From Roseiarcus sp963783175 (GTDB lineage Bacteria > Pseudomonadota > Alphaproteobacteria > Rhizobiales > Beijerinckiaceae): 64,000 bases of DNA. Made by a program: the position numbers and the translations under genes. Where the stretch lies: the NCBI GenBank assembly GCA_963783175.1, contig CAWANG010000038.1, forward strand, positions 1 through 64,000, given 5' to 3'. The notes beneath the pieces are model-generated. The model was not told the DNA's origin. It searched no databases and saw only the letters and a program-made list of their open reading frames with translations. Below, piece after piece: positions 55,732 to 64,000 of this stretch (position 1 is the stretch's first letter; each line of letters starts with the position of its first letter).

Positions 55732-56358
55732 ATGTCCGCCCGTCTTCGCATTCTCCTCGTCGGCGCGAGCGGCGTGCTCGGGCGCGCAGTCTCAGCCGAG
55801 CTTTCGCCGCGCCACGACATCGTCTCGGCCGGATCGAAGACTGGCGACATCTTGATCGACATCGCCGACCCCGCCAGCATCGAAGCGGGTCTGAAAGCGG
55901 CCGGGCGACTGGACGCGGTCGCCTGCGCCGCCGGCGCCGTCAATTTTCATCCCTTGCCGGCGATCAAGCCCGCACCGCTGGCGGAGTCGTCCTATGGCCT
56001 CGGCCTCGCCAACAAGCTGATGGGCCAGGTCAATCTGACGCTTGCCGCCCGCGATTATCTCAACGACGGCGGGTCGATCACGCTGATCGCCGGTGTTCTG
56101 TCGCAGACCCCGATCGCCTACGGGTCGTCCGCCAGCATGGTCAACGCGGCGGTCGAGGCGTTTGCAATGGCGGCGGCGATCGAAATGCCGCGCGGCATCC
56201 GCATCAATGCGGTGAGCCCGACAGTGTTCGAGGAATCGATGAAGGATTTTGGGCCGTTCTTCCGCGGCCACGATCCGGTGCCGGTCGCCCGCGCCGCCCG
56301 GGCCTTCAGCCGCAGCGTCGAGGGGCTAGAAACCGGCAAGACCTATCGGGTGGTCTAG
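55732..56358 (+). CDS. Short SDR-family protein with substituted catalytic site
   Basis: A 208-residue short-chain dehydrogenase. The nucleotide motif LVGASGVLGRAVSAEL is present and ITLIAGVLSQTPIAYGSSAS follows. At the YxxxK position it has SSASM, so the usual Tyr-Lys pair is absent. Such reduced SDRs are common in Rhizobiales and their reaction is unknown. ATG 55732 has GAGG. It is eight bases upstream of the PAP2 phosphatase gene. Confidence 0.82.
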   Translation: MSARLRILLVGASGVLGRAVSAELSPRHDIVSAGSKTGDILIDIADPASIEAGLKAAGRLDAVACAAGAVNFHPLPAIKPAPLAESSYGLGLANKLMGQVNLTLAARDYLNDGGSITLIAGVLSQTPIAYGSSASMVNAAVEAFAMAAAIEMPRGIRINAVSPTVFEESMKDFGPFFRGHDPVPVARAARAFSRSVEGLETGKTYRVV

Positions 56359-56366
56359 CGCCGTCG

Positions 56367-57023
56367 ATGCGAAGCCTGCTCGCCGTCTATCTCGCGCTGA
56401 CCGCGCTGACGCTCGGCGTTTTCGCCGTATGGCCGGAGATCGACCTCACCGTCGCCCATTATTTCTACCGCGACGGGAGCTTCTTCGGCCGCGACAGCTA
56501 CGAACGCTTCGGCCGCGACTTTTTCCGGGTCGCGCCGTTCGTCGTGCTGACAGCCTATGCGGCGTTGTGGCTCGCCAAACGTCGCGGGATCAAGCTTCCC
56601 TGGGCGCCGAGCGGCCGGGCGGTGATCTTTCTCATCGCCACGATCGCGATCGGACCGGGCCTCATCGTCAACCTCGGCCTCAAGGACCATTGGGGCCGGC
56701 CGCGGCCTTACCAAACCGAGGGTTTAAGCGGCCAAAACCCGTTCCGGCCGTGGTACGCGACGGACGGCGCGTGCAAGAGGAACTGCTCGTTCGTCTCCGG
56801 CGAAGCGGCGACCGGGTTCTGGATGGTCGCGCCGGCGAGCGTGTTGCCGCCGCCCTGGCGCGCTCCTGCGGTCGTGCTCGCCTTCGCCTTCGGAGCCGGC
56901 GCGAGCCTGCTGAGGCTGGCCTTCGGCGGCCATTATCTCTCCGACGTCCTGCTCGGCGGCCTCATCACCCTCATTGTCATCGAGGCCGTGCGGCGGCTCT
57001 TGTGGCCGCGCGGCGGAAGCTAG
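56367..57023 (+). CDS. PAP2-family membrane phosphatase (LpxE-like)
   Basis: A 218-residue membrane phosphatase with five or six helices. The three PAP2 motifs are GLKDHWGRPRP, NCSFVSGEAATGF and RLAFGGHYLSDVLLG, with both catalytic His present except that the second motif has GEAA rather than GHAA. Such enzymes dephosphorylate lipid A or undecaprenyl diphosphate. It probably forms a unit with the SDR gene before it. Confidence 0.88.
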   Translation: MRSLLAVYLALTALTLGVFAVWPEIDLTVAHYFYRDGSFFGRDSYERFGRDFFRVAPFVVLTAYAALWLAKRRGIKLPWAPSGRAVIFLIATIAIGPGLIVNLGLKDHWGRPRPYQTEGLSGQNPFRPWYATDGACKRNCSFVSGEAATGFWMVAPASVLPPPWRAPAVVLAFAFGAGASLLRLAFGGHYLSDVLLGGLITLIVIEAVRRLLWPRGGS

Positions 57024-57209
57024 CGCGCGGCGACGGGGAGCGGGACCTCGCCCCGGGCTCGGCGGAGGGGCCGGCTCCAATCGTTTTCGCGTCAATTGAT
57101 TTTCAGTCGCCTGCGGCGCAAAGTATGATCCGCGCTCGCGGATTTGAACCGCGACAACAACATCTGCGGCCTTCGATGAAGGCTCGCGGCGAAGCGCGGG
57201 AGACGCGCC

Positions 57210-58523
57210 GTGACGGAGGAAAAGCCGAACGTCGGACGCCGCAGATGGGCCATTGGCGCGCTCCTCGGGGTTGGGATTCTCATCAATTATTTCGACCGCG
57301 TGAACGTCTCGGTCGCGGCCCCGCAACTCCAGCAGGAGTTCGGGCTGACCCCAGGCGAGATCGGGCTCCTGTTCAGCGCGTTTTTCTGGTCCTACGCCAT
57401 CCTGCAGATTCCGGTCGGCATAGTCCTCGACCGGTTTGGCGTGATGCGGGTCAGCCGACTGGGCGCATTCTTGTGGGGAGTCGCGTCCGGTGTTGTCGCG
57501 TTCGCCAGCGGCTTCGGCCAGATCCTCGGGGCGCGGGTCTTGCTTGGCGTCGCCGAAGCGCCGGCCTTCCCCGCCAATTCCAAGGCGACCGGATACTGGT
57601 TCCCACGCGGCGAACGCGCCACCGCCACGGCGATATTCGATTCTGCGGCGAAATTTTCCAATGTCATCGGGGTGCCGCTGGTGGCCTTCGCCGTCGTCTG
57701 GTTCGGCTGGCGGTGGGGATTTGGTCTGACGGCGATTCTGAGCTTCGCCTACTTCCTGGCTTACTGGATCATCTACCGCGATCCGAGCGCCGACACGAAA
57801 CTCAGCGCCGAGGAGCGCAGCTACATCGTCCAGGGCGGCGCGACGCCCGAAGGCGAGGCGGAAGCAAGTCCGATCGGGATGCTCGGCTATCTGTTGCGCA
57901 ATCGCAAAGTCTGGGGGCTGACCATCGGTTTCGCGGCCTACGGATATTCCTTCTATCTCTTCCTCACCTGGCTCCCCGCCTATCTGGTTTCCGAGATGCA
58001 TATGAGCATCATCAAGTCTGCGGGCTATGCCGCGATTCCCTGGATGTTTGCGACCCTCTCCGACTTCTTCGTCGGCGGGTTGCTCATCGACCGGATGATC
58101 GCGCGGGGCTACGACGAGACGCGGGTGCGGAAGACCGTGCTGGTCGGCGGAATGATCCTTGGCCTGGCGGTCTTCGGCGCCACGAGGACGACCGACCCGG
58201 GATGGGCAATCTTCTGGATTTCGATCGCGCTAAGCGGGCTTTCGGCGGCGGCTCCGGTCGGATGGTCGATCCCCTCCCTGATCGCGCCTCGGGGCGGCAC
58301 CGGGACGATCGGCGGGGTGATGAACTTCTTCAATAATCTCATGGGCGCGGTGGCGCCGGCGGTGACCGGATTCGTCGTCGGCGCGACGAATTCGTTCTCG
58401 ATGGCATTCCTGGTCGCCGGGATCGTGCTGCTCATCGGCATTTTTTCCTTCGTCGTGGTCCTTGGCCGGATCGAGCCGATCCCGGAGCCGGCGGACGCCG
58501 ATCCCGCGCCGCTTCGGGCATGA
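57210..58523 (+). CDS. MFS transporter, sugar-acid (ACS) family
   Basis: A 437-residue twelve-helix transporter. NYFDRVNVSVAAPQLQQEFG, the SYAILQIPVGIVLDRFG loop and GVAEAPAFPANSKATGYWFP are diagnostic of the anion:cation symporter branch importing galactonate, glucarate or gluconate. A GTG start at 57210 follows GGGAG. The gluconokinase gene overlaps its stop by four bases, so import and phosphorylation of gluconate-like acids are coupled. Confidence 0.92.
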   Translation: MTEEKPNVGRRRWAIGALLGVGILINYFDRVNVSVAAPQLQQEFGLTPGEIGLLFSAFFWSYAILQIPVGIVLDRFGVMRVSRLGAFLWGVASGVVAFASGFGQILGARVLLGVAEAPAFPANSKATGYWFPRGERATATAIFDSAAKFSNVIGVPLVAFAVVWFGWRWGFGLTAILSFAYFLAYWIIYRDPSADTKLSAEERSYIVQGGATPEGEAEASPIGMLGYLLRNRKVWGLTIGFAAYGYSFYLFLTWLPAYLVSEMHMSIIKSAGYAAIPWMFATLSDFFVGGLLIDRMIARGYDETRVRKTVLVGGMILGLAVFGATRTTDPGWAIFWISIALSGLSAAAPVGWSIPSLIAPRGGTGTIGGVMNFFNNLMGAVAPAVTGFVVGATNSFSMAFLVAGIVLLIGIFSFVVVLGRIEPIPEPADADPAPLRA

Positions 58524-59089
58524 CGGCCATGAGCCAAGGCGATCGCCCCGGGAGAGGCGGACAGGCGGTGGTGCTGATGGGCGTATCCGGCAGCGGGAAA
58601 ACCACTGTCGGCGAGCTGCTCACAAAACGTCTCGGCTGGGAAATGGCGGAGGGAGACAGACTGCACCCGCCGGCGAATGTCGAGAAAATGCGCAAGGGCA
58701 TCCCGCTCGACGACGCCGATCGGGGGCCCTGGCTGGACAGGATCGGAGAACTTCTCAAAGCGTGGGCGGCCGCCGGCCGCTCCGGTGTTTTGACTTGTTC
58801 GGCGCTCAAGCGAGCCTATCGCGCTCGCATTCTTTCCGCGCGGCCCGACGTCCGCTTCGTCTATCTGAAGGGCTCGGAGCGCCTGATCCAGGGCCGGGTC
58901 AGCGTGCGGCATCACGAATACATGCCCGCCTCCCTGCTTCGCAGCCAGTTCGAGACCCTCGAAGAGCCGCTGCCAAGCGAACCCGTCACCACGATCGACG
59001 CTGGCGACCCGCCCGAGCTCGAAGCGCAGAAGATCATCGACGCGCTTTGCCTTTCCGCCGCCGGCTCGGATCCGACCCCAGGTCGCTGA
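58520..59089 (+). CDS. gntK: Gluconokinase
   Basis: A 189-residue kinase converting gluconate to 6-phosphogluconate. The P-loop GVSGSGKTTVGELL (~residue 21), DRLHPPANVEKMRKGIPLDD, TCSALKRAYRARI and FVYLKGS are the standard GntK blocks. Translation is coupled to the MFS gene (ATGA overlap). Confidence 0.94.
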   Translation: MTAMSQGDRPGRGGQAVVLMGVSGSGKTTVGELLTKRLGWEMAEGDRLHPPANVEKMRKGIPLDDADRGPWLDRIGELLKAWAAAGRSGVLTCSALKRAYRARILSARPDVRFVYLKGSERLIQGRVSVRHHEYMPASLLRSQFETLEEPLPSEPVTTIDAGDPPELEAQKIIDALCLSAAGSDPTPGR

Positions 59090-59217
59090 TCTCGGCCTCG
59101 CTTGCGGGGCCACGAGCGGGTTTGCGCGCGGCGCGGGCGCATCTATAAGTCCCGCCGACGCGAGCGGGCCGCTTTCGCCCGGCCGGCACCCCTTCTGAGC
59201 GTAACGAGCCCTTTTCC

Positions 59218-60462
59218 ATGTCCAGCCACAAGTCCAAGATCAAACGCGTCGTTCTCTCCTATTCGGGCGGGCTCGACACCTCGATCATCCTGAAATGGCT
59301 GCAGACCGAATATGGCGCCGAGGTCTTCACCTTCACCGCCGACCTCGGCCAGGGCGAGGAGCTCGAGCCGGCGCGCCGGAAGGCCGAGTTGCTCGGCGTC
59401 AGGCCCGAGCACATCTTCATCGAGGACGTGCGCGAGGAATTCGTCCGCGACTATGTGTTCCCGATGTTCCGCGCGAACGCCCAGTACGAGGGCCAGTATC
59501 TGCTCGGCACCTCGATTGCGCGGCCCCTAATCGCCAAACATTTGGTCGACATCGCCCGCAAGGTCGGGGCCGACGCGATCGCCCACGGCGCAACCGGCAA
59601 AGGCAACGACCAGGTGCGCTTCGAGCTCTCGGCCTACGCGCTCGAACCTGACATCAAGATCATCGCGCCGTGGCGCGAGTGGAGCTTCGCCTCGAGAACT
59701 GAGCTCCTGACATTTGCCGAGCGGCACCAGATCCCGATCGCCAAGGACAAGCGGGGCGAGGCGCCGTTCTCGGTCGACGCCAACCTTCTGCACGTCTCCT
59801 CCGAGGGCAAGGTGCTCGAGGACCCGGCTGAGGAGACGCCCCATTACGTCTATTCGCGCACGGTCGATCCGGAAGCTGCGCCGGACAAGCCGACCGTGGT
59901 CGAGATCGCGTTCGAAAAGGGTGATCCGGTCGCAATCGACGGCAAGCCGATGAGCCCGGCGACCCTGCTTGCGGCGCTGAACACGCTCGGCCACGACAAC
60001 GGAATCGGCCGGCTCGACCTGGTCGAGAACCGCTACGTCGGCATGAAGTCGCGCGGCATGTACGAGACGCCGGGGGGCACGATCCTGCTCGCGGCGCACC
60101 GCGCCATCGAATCGATCACCCTCGACCGCGGCGCGGCCCACCTCAAGGATGAGCTGATGCCCAAATACGCGGAGCTCATCTACAACGGCTTCTGGTTTTC
60201 GCCCGAGCGCGAGCTCCTGCAGGTCCTCATCGACAAAAGCCAGGAGATGGTCGCGGGCCGGGTGCGGCTCAAGCTCTACAAGGGCGGCGTCCATGTCATC
60301 GGCCGCGACAGCCCGCATTCGCTCTACGACCAGGACCTCGTCACCTTCGAGGAGGGCGCCGTCGCCTACGACCACCACGACGCCGCCGGCTTCATCAAGC
60401 TCAACGCCCTGCGTCTCAGGACGCTGGCGAAGCGGCGGAAGAAAGGGGCGGCGAAAGTTTAG
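59218..60462 (+). CDS. argG: Argininosuccinate synthase
   Basis: A 414-residue arginine-biosynthesis enzyme joining citrulline and aspartate with ATP. The P-loop YSGGLDTSIIL (~residue 15), IAHGATGKGNDQVRFEL and YEDPAEE-like LEDPAEETPHY region with IGRLDLVENRYVGMKSRG are canonical. Length matches the family. It is a single gene. Confidence 0.97.
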   Translation: MSSHKSKIKRVVLSYSGGLDTSIILKWLQTEYGAEVFTFTADLGQGEELEPARRKAELLGVRPEHIFIEDVREEFVRDYVFPMFRANAQYEGQYLLGTSIARPLIAKHLVDIARKVGADAIAHGATGKGNDQVRFELSAYALEPDIKIIAPWREWSFASRTELLTFAERHQIPIAKDKRGEAPFSVDANLLHVSSEGKVLEDPAEETPHYVYSRTVDPEAAPDKPTVVEIAFEKGDPVAIDGKPMSPATLLAALNTLGHDNGIGRLDLVENRYVGMKSRGMYETPGGTILLAAHRAIESITLDRGAAHLKDELMPKYAELIYNGFWFSPERELLQVLIDKSQEMVAGRVRLKLYKGGVHVIGRDSPHSLYDQDLVTFEEGAVAYDHHDAAGFIKLNALRLRTLAKRRKKGAAKV

Positions 60463-60475
60463 GCCGGCTGCGGCC

Positions 60476-60913
60476 TCAAATCGCGGTCGCGTCCAATTTC
60501 ACAAGGATGCAGCCCGATATTAGCCAGTCGCCGTTCGCGCCCCGCCGCAGTTTGTAGAGCGCCGTCCACGCAACGTCGTCATCGTCGACGAGTGTCGCCT
60601 CTAGGCTTGCCGCGTCGCCGTATTCGGCGAACGCGCCAAATTCGACGCTGCGATGTCTGTAGACTGCGGGATAGTAAGTTCGCACCATGGCCAGGAATTG
60701 GCTGGAGTCGGGGAACATATCCCTGATCTTCGGGTCCGCGAGCGCGTAAGCCGCCTCCGCGTCGTCTCGAGCGAAGGCGTCGAGCTGCTGCTCAATGATG
60801 GCGCGCGATTTGGCGGCGGTTGATTCTTCCGCCGTCGCGCTCCCGATCCACAGCGCCATTACGACGGCCGCCGCCTCAATCGCTTTCAAGACCATTCGCA
60901 TTGGCCGCCTCAT
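60476..60913 (-). CDS. Secreted DUF4864 protein
   Basis: A ~145-residue protein with a signal peptide (EAAAVVMALWIGSATAEE) and a DUF4864 domain: IIEQQLDAFARDDAEAAYAL, IRDMFPDSSQFLAMVRTYY, and the final GDWLISGCILVKLD. Function is unknown. ATG 60913 was chosen; ATG 60901 is possible. It is convergent with argG. Confidence 0.85.
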   Translation of the reverse strand: MRRPMRMVLKAIEAAAVVMALWIGSATAEESTAAKSRAIIEQQLDAFARDDAEAAYALADPKIRDMFPDSSQFLAMVRTYYPAVYRHRSVEFGAFAEYGDAASLEATLVDDDDVAWTALYKLRRGANGDWLISGCILVKLDATAI

Positions 60914-61160
60914 TCTCGATATTCTGATACGCGACGGAACCACGATTGGTTCCAATTCGCCCCGAAGATTTGTGAGGTTCTGTCAGTCTCGGTCTCCGCC
61001 CTAAGGACTGCGCCGTTCGGATTGGCCGCGCGGGTCTCGCCTCCGGAACGTCGCGAAACGTTCGCGCTTTGTTACACAGGCGTCACATTGGCGCGTCAAA
61101 GACCGACTTGGCGGGGGAATGCTTGACGCCCGTCGACAATTCGCTCATGCGAAGCGGCCC

Positions 61161-62639
61161 ATGGCTGGAAAAACCGGAAGCGACCTCGAAGACCTCCGCG
61201 GCCTTCTCGCCGAGGTGAAGGCGTTGCGCGGGGATGTCGAGCACAAGGGAGCCGAGCTCAGAGGCTCGTGGGGGGTCGGCGCGGACCAGATGTCCCCCCG
61301 AATGCTTAATCTCTCCCATTATCTCGCCCTGCGCGAGTACGACCTCACCGATCTCCAATACCGCCTTGCGGCCCGGGGCCTTTCCTCGCTCGGCCGCAGT
61401 GAGGGCCAGGTCACGCTGGCGCTCGATACGCTCATCGCGACGCTCAAGCGCCTGACCGGCGAGCCGGGGGCGGCCTATCCCGCGACGGCGTCGGCGACGG
61501 CAGGCGCGGCGGAATTGGACGCGGAGGCGAACCGGCTGTTCGGGAGGCGGCAAAGAGGCGGCCCGCACGCCCGGGTGATGGCGACCCTGCCGCCGGAAGC
61601 GGGTTCGGACCCCGAATTCGTCGACAATCTGGTGGCCGCCGGAATGGACTGCGCGCGCATCAATTGCGCCCATGACGACGCCGAAATCTGGGGGCGGATG
61701 ATCGAGAATGTGCGCGAGGCCGCAGGGCGGCTCGAACGTCCCTGCCGGGTGCTGATGGACATCGCCGGCCCCAAGTGCCGCATCCTGAGAGTGAAGGCGC
61801 CGCCGAAGACCCGCCTGTCGCGCGGCGACCGGGTCGTGCTGGTCGACGAACTGCGCGAGAAGACCAGGGAGCCGATCGCGTTCTCGCTCAATTTTCCCGA
61901 GCTCGTCGACCAGCTCGTGGTCGGCTCGGAAGTCTTCATCGACGACGGCAAGGCGGCGGCGCGTGTGGTCGCCAAGGCCGCCGGCCGGGCGGAGATCGAG
62001 GTTTACGCGGCGCGCGAGAAGGGAGTGCGGCTCAAGCCCGGCAAGGGCGTCAATTTCCCCTCGACCGAACTCGATCTGCCGCCCCTGACCTCCAAGGATT
62101 TCCGCGACCTCGACTTCATCGCCGAGCACGCCGACCTCATCGGCTATTCGTTCGTGCAGCGGGTCGACGACATCGAGCTTCTGCAGGACCATCTGACCGC
62201 GCGCGCGCCCAAGCGCGAGCCGCACGGGCTGGTCTTGAAGATCGAGACCCCGCTTGCGGTGCGCAATCTGCCGACGCTTATCCTGCAAGCGTCGGCGCAC
62301 AATCCGACCGCGGTGATGATCGCGCGCGGCGACCTCGCGGTCGAGCTCGGCTTCGCGAGGCTGACCGAAATGCAGGAAGAAATCCTGTGGCTGTGCGAGG
62401 CGGCGCATACCCCGGTGGTGTGGGCGACGCAGGTGCTCGACACTTATGTGCGCGACGGCGTGGCGAGCCGCGCCGAAATGACCGACGCGGCGATGGCGCA
62501 GGGCGCCGAATGCGTCATGCTCAACAAGGGGCCCTATCTCGCCGAGGGCGTCGCCTTCCTGCGCGACGTGCTCGCCCGCATGGACCGCCACCGGGCCAAG
62601 AAGTTCGCCCGCTTCGGGTCGCTGAAGGAGTGGGCCTGA
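61161..62639 (+). CDS. Atypical pyruvate kinase with N-terminal extension
   Basis: A ~492-residue pyruvate kinase-like protein. A ~110-residue helical extension precedes the barrel. Barrel motifs correspond to those of PK: INCAHDDAEIW, LMDIAGPKCRI, VLKIETPLAVRNLPTL with catalytic Lys-Glu, VMIARGDLAVELGFARL and VVWATQVLDT. The C-terminal allosteric domain is missing, so it is shorter at that end than standard PykA/PykF. This form may not be allosterically regulated in the usual way. An ATG at 61119 is also possible. Confidence 0.85.
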   Translation: MAGKTGSDLEDLRGLLAEVKALRGDVEHKGAELRGSWGVGADQMSPRMLNLSHYLALREYDLTDLQYRLAARGLSSLGRSEGQVTLALDTLIATLKRLTGEPGAAYPATASATAGAAELDAEANRLFGRRQRGGPHARVMATLPPEAGSDPEFVDNLVAAGMDCARINCAHDDAEIWGRMIENVREAAGRLERPCRVLMDIAGPKCRILRVKAPPKTRLSRGDRVVLVDELREKTREPIAFSLNFPELVDQLVVGSEVFIDDGKAAARVVAKAAGRAEIEVYAAREKGVRLKPGKGVNFPSTELDLPPLTSKDFRDLDFIAEHADLIGYSFVQRVDDIELLQDHLTARAPKREPHGLVLKIETPLAVRNLPTLILQASAHNPTAVMIARGDLAVELGFARLTEMQEEILWLCEAAHTPVVWATQVLDTYVRDGVASRAEMTDAAMAQGAECVMLNKGPYLAEGVAFLRDVLARMDRHRAKKFARFGSLKEWA

Positions 62640-62650
62640 AGGGGCATATT

Positions 62651-62678
62651 GAGGCCGCGCGCCCGAGCGCGCGGCCTC
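62651..62678. terminator. Perfect 12-bp GC hairpin between convergent genes
   Basis: GAGGCCGCGCGC (62651-62662), a 4-base loop, and its exact inverse complement (62667-62678) lie in the gap between pyruvate kinase and the binding-protein gene. No T-run follows, but the position suggests a two-way terminator. Confidence 0.6.
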
Positions 62679-62685
62679 CAACCGC

Positions 62686-63894
62686 TCAGCCCATCAACAG
62701 CTCTCCGAACAACTGCCAGCTCTGGCCGTCGAAGCTTGCAAGCTGCATCTGGCGGATCGGATCGTAATTGGTCGGCGAGGTGTTGATCTTCATCCCCGGC
62801 AGCAGCATCGGCAGTTCGAGATCCTTGATGTCGGCCGCCTGCTTCAGGATGTTATCGCGCGACAGATCATTCCCGCATCGCTTGAGCACGTAGATCATCG
62901 TCGCCGCCGCGCCGAATCCGTAAGTCGCGTTGGCGTCGATGAAGTCGGTCGGGGTCAGATATTTCGCCGCGAAAGCCTGCCATTCCTTAAGTCCGGGATC
63001 GTCCTTCCAGCGCGCGTCGGTCGGATCCTTGCCGTAATAGGCGGTGATGAGCCCCTTGGATTTGTCGAGGCCCGCCGGCTTCAGCACCGTCGCGATCGAA
63101 GGCGACACGTTGCTGAGATAGCGCACCGCGTTCCACCCGAGATCGTAGGACTTCCGGATCGCCTGGGCCGCGAACTTCGGCGTCGCGGCGATCAGCAGAA
63201 TGTCGGCGCCTGAGCCCTGGAGCGTCACGATCTGCGAGTCGACGGTCGGCTCCGAGGTCTCGTACGACGCCTCTTTCACGATCATGCCGGCGTGATCGGC
63301 GCCGAGGCCGTCCTTGAGACCGATCAGGTAGTCCTTACCGAAGCTGTCGTTCTGATAGAGCACGCCGATCTTGCCGTCCGGTTTGGTCGCCAGGATCTGC
63401 TTGGCGTAGATGCGCGCCTCGGTCTGGTAATTCGGATTGTAGCCCATCGTCCAGTGGAAATGCTCGGGGTCGCTGAACGTGGCGGCGCCGGTGGCGACAA
63501 ACAATTGAGGCACCTTGTTGTCGTTGCAATATTGCCGGATCGCGAGGTTCGGCGGGGTGCCAAGGGTCTGGAACAGGAATGCGACCTTTTCGTCCTCGAC
63601 CAGTCGCCGCACCTGCTCGACCGTCTTCGGCGGGCTATAGCCGTCGTCGAGGCTGATGAAATTGATCTTGCGGCCGTTGATCCCGCCCTGCTCGTTGATC
63701 ATCTTGAAATAGGCGGCCTCCGTCTTGCCGATCACGCCATAGGCGGAAGCTGGTCCGCTATAGGGCATGGTCTGGCCGATCTTGATTTCCGTATCGGTGA
63801 CGCCAGGCGCGTTGTCGGCGCGGGCCGAACCGGCGCTCGCGGCGAACGCGGCGGCGGCGGCGCTGGATTGCAGAAATGAACGTCGTGTGATCAT
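62686..63894 (-). CDS. Branched-chain amino-acid type ABC substrate-binding protein
   Basis: A 402-residue periplasmic protein of the LivJ type. A twin-arginine-like signal (ITRRSFLQSSAAAAAFAAS) precedes GVTDTEIKIGQTMPYSGPAS. The two-lobe core continues with AAYFKMINEQGGINGRKINF, FQTLGTPPNLAIRQYCND and IGVLYQNDSFGKDYLIGL. The ligand cannot be assigned; permease and ATPase genes would be outside the window. GGGAG precedes the ATG. Confidence 0.93.
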   Translation of the reverse strand: MITRRSFLQSSAAAAAFAASAGSARADNAPGVTDTEIKIGQTMPYSGPASAYGVIGKTEAAYFKMINEQGGINGRKINFISLDDGYSPPKTVEQVRRLVEDEKVAFLFQTLGTPPNLAIRQYCNDNKVPQLFVATGAATFSDPEHFHWTMGYNPNYQTEARIYAKQILATKPDGKIGVLYQNDSFGKDYLIGLKDGLGADHAGMIVKEASYETSEPTVDSQIVTLQGSGADILLIAATPKFAAQAIRKSYDLGWNAVRYLSNVSPSIATVLKPAGLDKSKGLITAYYGKDPTDARWKDDPGLKEWQAFAAKYLTPTDFIDANATYGFGAAATMIYVLKRCGNDLSRDNILKQAADIKDLELPMLLPGMKINTSPTNYDPIRQMQLASFDGQSWQLFGELLMG

Positions 63895-64000
63895 GGCGAT
63901 TCTCCCTTTTCTTCATACTTCGCGGCGACATTCGCGCCGTTTTCAACTTTGACCCGTCGAGACGAACCGAACAGGCGTGCGGCCGCCCGCGCCGCGCCCG

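Noticed and set aside
57130..57199. tRNA gene on the minus strand
   Set aside because: Acceptor and T-arm pairs exist, but there is no anticodon stem or normal D-arm and the total length is short; kept only as a structural oddity.
56429..58336. Very long + strand frame across the PAP2 and MFS genes
   Set aside because: High-GC shadow of two well-supported genes in other frames; composition is Arg-rich and without domains.

Overview
The window is high-GC DNA from an alphaproteobacterium, most likely of the Hyphomicrobiales (Rhizobiales). This placement is an inference from gene content: FixK/FixL-style regulators, a Mla operon with a STAS-MlaE permease, a persulfide dioxygenase-rhodanese fusion, orphan TadG-like and PEP-CTERM relics, and typical GC-rich codon use. 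No rRNA, convincing tRNA or CRISPR array was seen.

Layout. 1-2.1 kb: the 5' part of a UvrD-type helicase and a DHFR-like reductase. 2.2-2.4 kb: a small inverted-repeat (MITE-like) element. 2.5-6.1 kb: a large fusion of an alpha/beta-hydrolase, a Gln-rich 30-residue tandem repeat, a beta-rich region and a CHAT caspase-like protease, with one frame break; this is the most unusual gene here. 6.3-15 kb: general metabolism and stress genes (MDR oxidoreductase, VIT transporter, ABC-2 exporter, class III cyclase, 1-Cys peroxiredoxin, broken cupin plus ABM protein, persulfide dioxygenase-rhodanese, alpha/beta hydrolase). 15-19 kb: a lower-GC patch with a broken methyltransferase and two polytopic membrane proteins of GT-C type. 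19-23 kb: acetolactate synthase-like enzyme, zinc-ribbon methyltransferase, DUF1330 and an orphan TadG-like protein. 23-31 kb: many decayed or frame-broken genes (YeeE/YedE relic, GGDEF-EAL, FixK-like, FixL-like hybrid kinase) around intact tam and an OmpR-type regulator. 31-38 kb: 2OG oxygenase, an mhqO/mhqD-like pair and the mlaEFD-lipoprotein operon. 38-44.6 kb: a REP-like hairpin, XRE-cupin regulator, cytochrome c relic, L-lactate permease, PEP-CTERM relic, SDR, LpxH-like phosphatase and glycosyltransferase. 44.7-48 kb: an island of small unknown genes ending in an IS1595-family transposase. 48-64 kb: O-acyltransferase, ChrA, transaldolase, ferritin-like protein, phosphatase, a PfkB kinase-aldolase pair, SDR, PAP2 phosphatase, sugar-acid MFS transporter with gluconokinase, argG, DUF4864, atypical pyruvate kinase and an amino-acid ABC binding protein.

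How the genes fit together. Carbon metabolism is well represented at the right end: sugar-acid uptake plus gluconate phosphorylation, transaldolase, a kinase and aldolase of unknown sugar, and pyruvate kinase. The mla operon and the LpxH/GT/PAP2/acyltransferase genes serve the cell envelope. Frame disruptions are concentrated in signalling and accessory genes while housekeeping genes (argG, tal, tam, mla, acetolactate synthase) are open. That points to real decay rather than uniform sequencing error, but raw reads are needed to prove it. Starts were chosen from ribosome-binding sites and family boundaries and are marked where uncertain.
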